Of a DNA stretch of 64,000 bases, positions 35,257-45,723 are shown piece after piece (positions within the stretch are counted from its first letter, which is position 1; each line of letters opens with the position of its first letter). A model generated the notes under the pieces. That model saw nothing but the letters and a program-made list of their open reading frames with translations, ran no database searches and was not told the DNA's origin. Source of the stretch: Rhizophagus clarus (taxonomy: Eukaryota > Glomeromycota > Glomeromycetes > Glomerales > Glomeraceae); contig BLAL01000266.1 of the NCBI GenBank assembly GCA_015698045.1, forward strand, positions 558,001-622,000, written 5' to 3'. The translations under genes were made by a program, and so were the position numbers.

Positions 35257-37260
35257 AAACTCTTTCTCGTTTCATTCAAAACCAAAAATTAAAAAATTTA
35301 TTTTTTTATTTTTAAATAAAATGGAAGTTGCAGAATTTAAAAAAAACCCAATATTTACAAACCCTCATATGGTTCTACTGATTATAGCGACTCTTCTGAC
35401 GAAGGTGAAAAAATGTTAGAAGATACTTTCCAGCCAGTTTTGACAAAAAACCAAAAGAAAAAGCTGCGAAAGAAAGCTAAGAAACAACAACACAAACAAC
35501 CACCCCATACTGCAAACTTTGACATCAAAACAAAAACAACCCCAAACACAGGACGAAGTAAAATATATTTATATACAGGCTTTATTATACTCTTTTGAAA
35601 CTTGAGTGTTGTCAATACTCTAAGAAAATTTTCAAAGTGTAACTTTTCAGGATGCTAACGAACAAGGCAAATGGCTAATACAAACTTTTGGTCCTGACGC
35701 TGAGCTTGTACAGTATAAACCTCTAGCATAAAAAACAAATAATCCTAACACCTTAATTTCCTTGATAGTTCATATGGCCCTAAGAGTGTACTCTAGTATA
35801 CTCACCAGCCAGGACTCCCTTGCAGAAATATCTTTCCTTCTTGAGAAAAAAGTAGAAGATATGGTCAGCCATAGAATATCACGTGCCAATCAGAATCTGG
35901 TTAATTCTGGTATCCCGCATCAAGATATACAACAGACTACTTTTAAATCAGTACCTGATGATCAACAATCTCTCCAAAATCTGCCGGTTAATCCCAATAA
36001 TATGCAGATTTTTCCTGACGCAGATACTATAATACCACCCCTTTCCCTTAGTACTCCCAATGCTAAACCAAATAAATCAAAGAAGGCGGCGCTCAAGTCT
36101 ATAGAAAAAATATACGTCAATCAAATAATTCCTAATGACAAAATGAATAATGTTAGGAACATTTTCGTGTATGACGTTCCTGCAGATTGGTCCCATGCAA
36201 AAATAATTGCCAAACTTAAAGCATGGGGTGATGTTATATCCATGACAACAAAGCATCAACACAAGTATCAGACGTTGCACATAAAAATTTGTCTCTCAAC
36301 CTTCTCATTAGCGTCTTTTGATCAGGGTATATGGCAATACTCCTTAGGCGACCAAGCAGTATGATGGTTCCCTGGACACTGGTTTCTACAACAAAGAAAA
36401 TGGCAAGAACAGTTCCGTTTATACCTCAATGACCTATCTCAAGATAGTAAATATTGGCAATTATGGGACCATAATAAACCTTCAGCTATTTTCTCTCATT
36501 ATCTGATTAAAGCTTTAAAGCATTTTATTTCTGGTGGGAAATCCCAGATTGTGGTGTACTTCGAAAAATATCAAGATGTAGAACTTTGTAGAAAGACAAC
36601 TTTCAATTTCAATCATAATGGTACAGACCACTCTCTTCCATGGTGTGCTTCTCCTATTTCCTCTCAGAACAAAAACAAGCAGCCTACGAAGAATTCTAAT
36701 AAGCAGAATTCTGGTTCTCCTAAAGCTCGCTCTACTAATTCCAAACCTGCCAAGGACTAAGCGAAGTCTTCTAAAAAGTCGAAAGACAAAAAGAAAAAGA
36801 AGTCTTCAGGCAAGAAGTCTAATGATAAAATGGATATTGTTAAACTTTTGCTAGCTTTAATTTCTTAATTGTTTTTATTTTAGTAGAATAATGTTATTTT
36901 ATTTTATTTTCTTTTATTTTTGTTTTTTGTTCATTTGTTTGAGTAAGTCTGCCAAGCAATGAACAACTATAGGGTTATGTTGAAATAAGGTGTTGAGGCT
37001 TCATGGTGGAAGTGATTACAATTTATATCTGAGGAGCTATAGATTGTTTTCTTGCAGGGCGGTGTCACTTGTTTTAGCTTAGCTTTAACTTTCGCCAGAG
37101 ATAGTACTTGCGATAAATGGTTCTGATCTTAATTTTTTAAGTTCTGCAGTTTGACCAACTATCAATGCTTACTTAGGTTCTCCTTTGTATTGTTTGAATC
37201 TGTTTTACTTTTTGTATTTCAGTTGGATGACAATTGTTTAAATAAAAATAAAAATAAAAA
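35257..37260 (+). mobile_element. ORF1-only LINE-like element, copy 1
   Basis: A 2.0-kb unit ends in an (AAATA)-rich tail (37240-37260) and is flanked by the perfect 16-bp duplication ATGAAGAATGATATGT. This is the signature of target-primed reverse transcription. It contains one coding region (an RNA-binding-like protein) and about 390 bp of 3' UTR, but no reverse transcriptase. Compare the unit at 42514-44536, which has the same size, organisation and protein domain but unrelated 3' UTR. Confidence 0.82.
35321..36868 (+). pseudogene. ORF1-like RNA-binding protein of the LINE-like element
   Basis: Pieces in order: an acidic then very basic start (STDYSDSSDEGEKMLED, KKKLRKKAKKQQ); DANEQGKWLIQTFGPDAEL after an intron-like gap (about 35559-35650, GTAAAA...TTTTCAG); VHMALRVYSSILTSQDSLAE; an RRM-like fold IFVYDVPADWSHAKIIAKL, WGDVISM, TLHIKI; WFPGHWFLQQRKWQEQF; and a basic C-terminus rich in K, S and N. 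Stops at 35728-35730 (TAA) and 36362-36364 (TGA), plus frame changes, break it. The RRM-like part and the following FP-x-xW block match the copy at 42.9-44.5 kb. Confidence 0.75.
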
Positions 37261-37276
37261 ATGAAGAATGATATGT
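37261..37276. repeat. target-site duplication, right
   Basis: Second copy of ATGAAGAATGATATGT, directly after the A-rich tail. Confidence 0.85.
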
Positions 37277-38260
37277 TTGAATGATATTAAGTATAAATTT
37301 TACCTTTTTATTTATGTTCTTATGTTGTTTAATGAATCATTGTTATATTTTTATTATGTTCTTGTTTACTATTAACTTTCTTTTAAGTTGGAAGAATGAT
37401 TATTTGTCATAAAATTTGTTGTTTTCTTGTTTGTTACTAATCTTCTTCAAGTACTAATAAACCAAGCATATTAAAGTTCTTTTTAATATCTCGCCAAGAG
37501 GTGGCAATGTAAGTTTAGATAACCTTACAGGCTTTTGTTGTGACAACGTCTGGCAACACTACAAAAAAAAAAAATAAAGTTAATTCAATTTATTAAAAAA
37601 AAGCAACGAAAACTGAAACTTTTTACCAGCCCTCCCTTACCTCAATTCCGTTATGTTTTTCATCTGGCAATACTATAAAAGAAGAAAAAAATAAAGTTAG
37701 TTTAATTTATTAAAAAAAAATACCAAAAACATTTCCCACAACCTCCCTTACCTCACTCAATTCAAGAAGTCCAGTTATGTTAATGTTTGGCAACACTATA
37801 AAAAAGAAAAAAAATAAAGTTAATTCAATTTATTAAAAAAAAAACACCAAAAATTTTTCCTAACATTCCTCTCCTTACTCCAATTCAAGAAGTCCAGTTA
37901 CGCTTTCATTTAGCAACTCTATAAAAAGAAAAAAATATAAAGTTAGTTATTAAAAAAGATTAAGAATTCCCTTTTCACTGACCTTCCCTTACCTAAATTC
38001 TAAAAGTCTGGTCATGTTTTTTGTCTGATAACCTTATAAAAAGAAAAAAATAAATTAGTTTAATTTGTTAAAAAAAAAGTAACAAAAAAACTTTTCATTC
38101 AGCCCTTCCTTACTTCAATTTTATCATGTTTTTCATCTGGCAACACTATAAAAGAAGAAAAAAATAAAGTTAGTTTAATTTATTAAAAAAAATACCAAAA
38201 AACTTTTCCCACAACCTCCCTTACCTCAATTCAAGAAGTCTGGCTATGTTAACATCTGGT
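37277..38260. repeat. AT repeats: duplicated block plus ~120-bp tandem units
   Basis: 37277-37540 is related to 39180-39531 plus 40124-40180 (shared CTAATAAACCAAGCAT and CCAAGAGGTGGCAATGTAAG), giving an empty site for the MITE at 39532. From 37550 to 38260 about six units of roughly 120 bp share CAACACTATAAAA, AAATAAAGTTA, TTTATTAAAAAAA and CTTACCTCAATTC. No gene. Confidence 0.7.
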
Positions 38261-39531
38261 GTAGTGACGAAATGACTATCAGATAAACTTTTACCCAAAG
38301 GAAAAACTATTAGCTGAAGGATAAATTATTATCCAATAGGAATGGAAGAATTACCATCCGAAGGAAATGGATAAACTATTAACTGGAACATGTGATAAAA
38401 CCGTAGAGTAGTACAAGAATCATATAATATAACTAGATAGTAATACAAAGTATTTTAGTTTAGTTTATTTTTAGAATAGTTTATTTAAACTAGTTTAGTT
38501 TATTTTTGTTTATTTGTTTATTTTTAGAAATAGAAAAGATAGAATAGTTAGGAAGGAAAATAGTTAGATTTAAATGAGAATGGAGGAATAAAATTCTGGA
38601 TCTTTCTGAATGATGTAATAAAAAGAAGAATGGATCACCATATTTTAAAAACAAGAAGATTTGAAATATCTTTAACGTTCTAGATATTTCTAAATGATGC
38701 AATAACTCTGAAATTCTGATAATGAAAAGAGGAGCCTAGGAGAAAGAGATATTTTTCAATATAATCTTCGAAGGAAAATACTCAATGATGTAATGCCAAG
38801 CATCACAAATTATGAGTCATCATGAATCACCGAGAATGAATAACCATATTTGGAAGATAAGAAAATAGATCTTAGAAGAAAAAGAAAATTTCCTACAAAA
38901 TCTTTAAAATGGATTTTAGTGAAAAAGTTAATGCCGAAAAATGCCAAGCAACGCTAAGCGATTTATAATCAGAGAATCAGAACTAGGAAAATTAATCAAA
39001 AAGAAATTGAAGGAAATGTGCAGAAAAATTATCTATAAAATAGACTTGAAATACATTTACAAACAGAGTCATCTTGATATAGATTTAGCTACAGATAAGA
39101 AAAACGCTGCTTAAACAGAATTTTGGAAGGAATAATCAAGGAAGTATGGGGAAATTATGTAGAAATGGAATTTGAAAATTAATTTTAGTATGAAAATTTT
39201 ATTTTTTTTAATAAATTTGTATCTTGCTACTAATATTATTATGTTGTTGAATGAATTGTTTTTATTGTTATCGTTATGTTTTTGTTCGATACTAATTTTA
39301 TTTTTAGTAGAAAAATTGATTTATGAAGAATATATTTTTGTTATTACTAATTTTTATTTTTTTGTTGTCGAATGAATTGTTGTATTATTTTTGTTATTTT
39401 TTTTTTGTTTGTTATTAACTTTATTCTTAGAAGGAAAGTCTATTATAAAGGAGGTATTTTTTTGTCGTTACTAACCTTTTGTATACTAATAAACCAAGCA
39501 TGATTTAGTCCTTTTTCTAGTTTTATCCAAG
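38261..39531. other. noncoding, diverged repeats
   Basis: 38261-39170 looks unique and noncoding. 39170-39531 holds about three copies of a 120-bp T-rich unit with GAATGAATTGTT and TGTTATTACTAA-type words, also found once near 37320. Confidence 0.45.
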
Positions 39532-40123
39532 TAGTGTGTCAATCCGTTTACCATTTATCCGGATAATTATCAGATATCCGTTATCTGCCAGATATCCGTA
39601 TCTGTTTTTTTAAACAGATCGGATAAAAGGATATCAGATATCCGCACAGATATCTACGGATTTATCTGATTATTCTCTGTAATCCGGATATCTGCCTAAT
39701 ATCCGATATATGTCACGTGACATGACATAAATTTCCAAAAAAAGAAAATTTTATACCTGCGAAAAAACAAGCATAGTTACACAAAATCCATAAAAGATAT
39801 CCGGCTCGCCGATCATTTATTCCGGCCGGAACTAGGTCATAAAATAAATGGATAAATATGGATAATTAACGGATTTATCTGTAGATATCTGTTAAATATC
39901 TGGACAAATCTGATTATCCGTCACGGATAAACGGATGATAGATCTATCCGGATAGACACACTAATCAAACAGATATCCGGATAGATCTGATAAATCGATG
40001 GATACTCGGATAAATCCGACGGATATCCGGATGAATCCGGATTTTCTTTACGGATAGTCAGATGAGCTAAGCGGATTCAGATTCAGATAACGGATGACGG
40101 ATATCATCCGGATTGACACACTA
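39532..40123. mobile_element. hAT-type MITE (592 bp)
   Basis: Ends TAGTGTGTCAATCCG are perfectly inverted over 15 bp. Flanks TATCCAAG (39524-39531) and CATCCAAG (40124-40131) form an 8-bp duplication with one mismatch. The related sequence at 37490-37510 (CGCCAAGAGGTGGCAATG) lacks the element. The inside is a dense mix of GGATATCCG, GATAAATCCG and CAGATATCCG words on both strands. Confidence 0.85.
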
Positions 40124-40179
40124 CATCCAAGAGGTGGCAATGTAAGTATTTAGGTTTTTACAGGCTCTTGATATGACAC

Positions 40180-42500
40180 GTGATGAAATGCTCTGAGAAG
40201 GGAATAATCTTTAGGATTATTTTAGAATATTCTTATATATTTCAGGCGAAATATTTGTCCCTTGAGAATCTGTACTTGGGTTATTTAATTAAAAGAAGAA
40301 AGGTAAAAGTGAATATAAGAATGAGTAATGGAATTGTTTTCAAAGAAAGAGAAAAGGAAAAAGTTCACAAATATAATATTGAATGAAAAAGTAAAGAGAA
40401 AATATGGTTGTAGGTAAGCCAAAGAAAACCTTCATATGTAAGAAAAGGTATAAGAGATACCTTGGTTATGGGTAAATCTAAGTGAAAAACCCAAATGAGT
40501 AAAAAGTATAATTGAATTATACTAAGGTTATGGGTAAGCCAAAGTGAAAAACCCTAATGAGTAAGAAGTAAAAGGTTAAGAAAACCTAAGAATATGAATA
40601 AGAAAATTTTGAAAATATGAATAATGATATAAGAAAAATTTTATAAATTTTAAAGAAAGAGTATTAAGATAATTCCATTAAAATTTTAAGGAAATAAAAA
40701 AGAAATAAAAGAATATATTTTGAAGTGTTAAAGAAATTAAGGAAATATAATATATATGTTTATCAAAGTAAAAGATTAGTAAACTTCAGCGAAAGCTATC
40801 TAAGAATAAAAGTAAATGTAAAATAATGAATATTTCATAAAGAAAAAGAAAAGTAAAAAGAATGTATTATGAAATATTAAAGAAAGAAATAAAAGAATGT
40901 ATTAAAGAAATTAAACAATGTAAAAATGAAAGTAACAAACTATGGCGAAAGCTATCTAAGAATGAAAATGATATTATAATAAAGTTAAAGAGAGTAAAAA
41001 GAAACTAAAATGTGTATCGTTAAATGGTAAAGGAATGAATAAATTTTGATAAAAGAATGAAAGTTTGAGTAAAGTTTTGAATAAAAAATTCATTAAAGGA
41101 AAAATGAATATTAGAGAAATCATTGAAGCAATTATTAATAATATATTGATTATATTATATATAAAGAAATGTAAGAGAAAGAATTGATTATGAAATAAAA
41201 AATAAGTTTTGATTCGTAAAATAATATCTGGAATGTTAAAATGACTGTGCCATTATGTAAATATTTTTCTATAGATGGAAGTTGTGGGTAAACGCAGCAG
41301 AAAACCCTCTTAATATGATGAATTGTTGGTTTGTAATGTTGTGGATAAGCAATAGTTAAAACCTCTGTGCGCATAGATTTAATGTTGTGGGTAAGCAATA
41401 GTTAAAACCCTCCTGTTGTAAGTAAGCCAAATTAGAAACCCTCCTATTGTGGGTAAGCCAAATTGGAAACCCTCACTCAAGCGCATGTTGTGAGATAGCT
41501 GAGATGAAAACCCTCAGGTTTGGAGTAATCAGAAACCCTGGCACTTGATTTTTGTGCAGGTTGTGGGATAGCCAAGATGAAAACCCTCAGGTTTGGAGTA
41601 ATCAGAAACCCTGGCACAAATTTGTATTTTTGTGGGTAAACAGAAATCCTCTTTAACAGAACTCTTTGATAGAGCTGTTTTGAAAAATTAAAAAAAAAAA
41701 AGATGATTATAAAAGTTTGAAATTATTAAATGTGACTGGTTCACATGAGAAAGAGTAATAATAAGAAAGTGACGTAATAAGGAAATAATTGGTTTATATT
41801 AAAAGAAATGTAATAGAAGTACGAAAAGCTAAGAAACAACTTACGTTTAATATGATTCGCAATAGTATTAAATGTTTGTTAAAGTAATGACTCTTGTACT
41901 ATAAATATGGTAAAAGAAAAGTATGTTAAGAAAGATTTTATTAAAAGTCAGAAGAAGAAGAGAATAGAAGCTTTTATGGTTGATCAGGATGTTGTTATAG
42001 AATATCAAAGGTTAACTACCATTTCCAATGCTAATCTTCACCTATTTTCGTGATTAATGATCCTCTTCCATAATCATGAATATACAGTATAAATGATTAA
42101 CATCTTTATCACACTTTAAAAAATAATACCACCTTACTCTTTTAACTTCATTTATTATTTATTATTTAAAAAAATTCACATATATCAAATAAAATGCTTT
42201 TTATTATTAATATTATTATTATTATTGTGTCAAAATTTCCAAATTAATTAAAATAGCATTAATTACATTACACTTAATAAATATATAAATATTTTTGAAT
42301 TAACATAATGTTCCATATTATTATAACTCGTCATTTGCATACACGGTTTGTTACTAAAATAACCAAAGCAAGATATTGTCTTGTCTTCCCAATGCTTTCA
42401 TGTTGTGATACCTTGTCAGTATTACAATTCCCGTGAATACTGGAGAAAAAGTACTGGCTAGTTAAAATAAATAAAACTTTCATATAATTAAATGAATTAA
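40180..42500. repeat. GTGGGTAAGCC...AAACCCT repeat field and A-rich spacer
   Basis: Between 40410 and 41650 about ten units carry GGTTGTGGGTAAGCCAAA followed 5-10 bp later by AAACCCT; two units (41484-41620) also share a CTCAGGTTTGGAGTAATCAG block. GGGT and ACCC within a unit could pair as a short hairpin. 40580-41100 is purine-rich. 41650-42500 is unique A+T-rich sequence with a small (ATT)n run at 42208-42225. No coding signal. Confidence 0.55.
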
Positions 42501-42513
42501 ATTACTTTAAATT
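42500..42513. repeat. target-site duplication
   Basis: AATTACTTTAAATT, repeated exactly at 44537-44550, bounds the second LINE-like element. Confidence 0.82.
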
Positions 42514-44536
42514 TTTTTTTTTTAATCAAAAGACGTGTTTTTATTAACTGAAAAAAGATAGATAAGAGTACAAAAGATCAGCAAACTAAGCCTACCTGTT
42601 CCCTACACAAGGGTCACAAATATGTCTCATGATTACTATAGCCCTAGCCTATTCTCTTTAGTGTAATAGGAAGTCTAGTTATAGAATTGTCCAAGGTATA
42701 AAAGAAACGAAAAAGAAAAAAGAAAAATTTTATGATCTAATAAAACAAAAAACATCACGTAAAGCGAATGCTAAGCATGACAAGAAGTTAGTATAGAATC
42801 ATCTATCTATCCCTTCCAACTAAACTAAACATAATGTTCTAATAATGCCTTCAGCCCAGCGATTAAATGTTTTACATCTGGCTTCTTAGACTGGCCATTT
42901 CTTGGTTAATCGATCTTCTTGTTAGAGCAGTCTGATTTGGTAGTTTTATTTCGGTCGTACTTTTGGTTGTTAGTATTAAAACCTGAAAAAGAAGAGTTAG
43001 ACCCACAAGGTGTCCTGGAGGACTTTTCTGCATTGCCAATTTGAGCAGATTTACGTAAATTCTTGAAGTTGGGGGTGGAATAATGGCACCAAGAGATTTG
43101 TATGTTATTCCAAAACTGAGAGTTGTTAATACGTGTGGAAACATGGTCCCAAGTGTCAAAATAACCTAGAACCATCAACTTCTTTGACTATTTTAAATGA
43201 TTTGATCCCACTATCCAACAAAAACTAGTGCAAGCATCCATTTAAGAATAAGAAAGTGTCTGTCATATCTTCTGGAATATTGTATATGACAGCTTGAAAC
43301 TTCTCATGTTGTTTTCTTTCAGAGAGGTTCCAGGAAGCAGGAAACTATCGCACAAGGATTCCTTCCAAGTTGACAGTCCAGTCCCCTCCATTATAGCATT
43401 TTAAGCACTTATGGTCAGGAATCAGTCTAATCCTCACAGATAAGTACTTCTTGTGCACTCTTGTGCTGACTGATATGACCTTACCCCATTGTTCTAAATT
43501 GGCCAACAGAGTATAGTTATCCCATTTGGCCAGGATATCATAGACTACAAGATCTAATAATTGTGCTCGTTCTTGATCTTAAGAAACATATCTGGTGATG
43601 ATAACGTTTCTATTCTTTAACATATTATCTGTCTCTTTCTGTTTTAACTTCTTTCCATTGTTGTTAGGCGTTGATTGTGGTTTGGAATCTCGCTTCAACT
43701 GCAACTTAAACGGTGTGAAAGGAGAAGTAAATAAACTTGTATTAAAAGTAACTGTCTTTGAACCAGAAGGCTTAGAGGGTGTATACTCAGGAGATTCTAT
43801 GCTAAAAGTGGGCACTACTTGTTCATCCAGTCCAGAAGGAGTTTGTAATTGCAACTTTTGTTTCTCCTTACGAGTCCTTTTTTTAGCACTCCTTTTCTGA
43901 GATTTGGTTAAGTGCGTGACAAATATGGGTGTGACATTGCGCAGGAGTATGGTGCCTGAACTATCATCCAATGATCTGATATAATCTGCATCAAGCATAT
44001 CAAAATTCATTGATGCGTCTGATTGGTACATAGGATCCCCTAGATCTGCTATATTAGGAAATAGTTTGCGTGCATACTCCATCACTTGGTGAATTTCAGA
44101 ATCCATGAGAAAAATTTTCTGGTTTTCATCGTCCAAGAGGAAGAGGTTAAGAAAAGTAGCTAAAAATTGAGTTATAATAAGAAAACAACTGTTTTGGGAA
44201 AGTCCTAGTAACAGCTTTTCCATAGGAACAACTTGGTCCTTATAAGTGTTGAGGAACTCGTCTATAGCTGAAAGGTCAGTCATTGTTATTGAGTTGAAAA
44301 TAGTTGAAGGGTTTCTCTTGATGAGTCCTGAGAAAAAATCTACTATAACATCGTAATAACAGTTAGTAGAAAGACTCTTTAGTATAGAAGTAGGGATAAC
44401 TTGGGTCGTAGAAGACGTTGATGCTATTTTTTGAACTAGTTTTGTTAGCAAAAATCCTTTCTTCATGATAAAATTAAAAATTTTTCTTCCGTAAAAAATT
44501 GATTCACAGATCTATAGGAAAGAGTTCTCAATGTCC
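42514..44536 (-). mobile_element. ORF1-only LINE-like element, copy 2
   Basis: A 2.0-kb minus-strand unit with a poly(A) tail (seen as T run 42511-42522) and the 14-bp target duplication AATTACTTTAAATT. It has a short 5' UTR, one ORF1-like coding region and a 3' UTR of about 370 bp. There is no reverse transcriptase. Protein homology with copy 1 is clear only in the RRM-like region, so the two belong to different subfamilies that kept the same truncated layout. Confidence 0.82.
42872..44466 (-). pseudogene. ORF1-like protein, copy 2
   Basis: The first 295 codons (44466 down to 43579) are open: a helical N-terminal half (residues 1-160), an acidic DMLDADYIRSLDD, then basic KRSAKKRTRKEKQKLQ. 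After a TAA the same frame continues as LVVYDILAKWDNYTLLANL, QWGKVISVSTRVHKKYLSVR (RRM-like), GDWTVNLEGILVR and FPASWNLSERKQHEKF, with a TAG where a Trp stands in the family pattern, and further breaks before the end near 42872. The 3' coding part has SWCHYSTPNFKNLRKSAQ and a Lys/Ser/Asn-rich tail. Confidence 0.75.
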
Positions 44537-44550
44537 AATTACTTTAAATT
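44537..44550. repeat. target-site duplication
   Basis: Second copy of AATTACTTTAAATT at the 5' side of the minus-strand element. Confidence 0.82.
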
Positions 44551-44635
44551 ATGCATATTTAAATTATAAATTTATAAATATTAATATTATTAAATCAATA
44601 ATCTAAATGCTGTTATCTGATATGTATGAAAATTA

Positions 44636-45471
44636 CCGTATATCACGGGCCACAGTACCCCCTATGTATAGTACCCCCTCAAGAAATTTGCGAGAATTTT
44701 AAAGTACCCGGGTATTTTACATAGAGAATTCCAATTTAAAGCTTAAAATTTTGTAAAATACCCGGGGATAATACTAGATCAATATATAATGTATATTCCA
44801 GATATATAAAAACACTGGAACAATTAGTTTTAGCGTTTTTTTTACTTTACATATAAAAAATGCCAGAACAGTCAGTTTCAGCATTTTTTTTTGCGTTTTT
44901 ATATATATAAAAATGCCAGAACAGTCAGTTTCGGCATTTTTTTTTGCGTTTTTATATATAAAAAAAATGCCGAAACAATCAGTTTTGGCATTTTTTTTTT
45001 ACTTTACATATAAAAAATGCCAGAACAATCAGTTTTGACATTTTTTTTTTATTTTACATATAAAAACGCCAGAACAGTCAGTTTCGGCGGTTTTTTTTTA
45101 CTTTACATATAAAAAATGCCAGAACAATCAGTTTCAGTATTTTTTTTTATTTTACATATAAAAGATGCCGGAACAGTCAGTTTCAGCATTTTTTTTGCAT
45201 TTTTATATATATAAAAACGCCAGAACAATCAGTTTCAGCGTTTTTTTTTTACTTTACATATAAAAATGCCAGAACAATCAGTTTCGACATTTTTTTTGCA
45301 TTTCACCAATCTAATTAAACCCAGGTATTATACATAGCATGTACCCTGGGTATTTTAAAAATCCTGTACTCCACTATGTATAGTATCCACCCATGTACAG
45401 TACCCCCAGGTATAGGTCAAAACCCCTAAAATTTGCAAGATATCCAGGGTACTGTGGCCCGTGATATACGG
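44636..45471. mobile_element. TA-flanked MITE carrying a minisatellite (836 bp)
   Basis: Inverted ends CCGTATATCACGGGCCACAG are perfect for 20 bp and continue as TACCC. TA lies on each side (44634-44635, 45472-45473), as for Tc1/mariner-type elements. Subterminal zones contain TAGTACCCCC and GGGTA words. The centre (about 44805-45310) is a tandem array of about 9-10 units of 50-65 bp, each with TATAAAAATGCCAGAACA and GTCAGTTTCGGC followed by a T run. Confidence 0.85.
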
Positions 45472-45473
45472 TA

Positions 45474-45723
45474 TGTCTGATATGTGCCTATTAATATTTG
45501 GGTTTGATTAGTAAATTATAAATATCTAATATATTTCAGTTACATATAAGATACATATCAGGTATATATAGGATACTAATATCAGGTACTCAATAAATCT
45601 ATGATATATGACCAATATATGACTGATATCTAACTACCTGATATGTATGAGATATATATGAGATGTGTATACTATGTATTACCATTTTTCTGCATCTGAC
45701 AGGTACATATCAGGTACCTGATA
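45474..45723. repeat. CTGATATGTA-type degenerate repeat
   Basis: Degenerate ATATCAGGTACCTGATATGTA words in both orientations; the same words resume at 47996-48062 after the Tigger element, and a related short stretch lies at 33256-33358. Together they look like a small palindromic element or satellite into which the Tigger element inserted. Confidence 0.5.
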
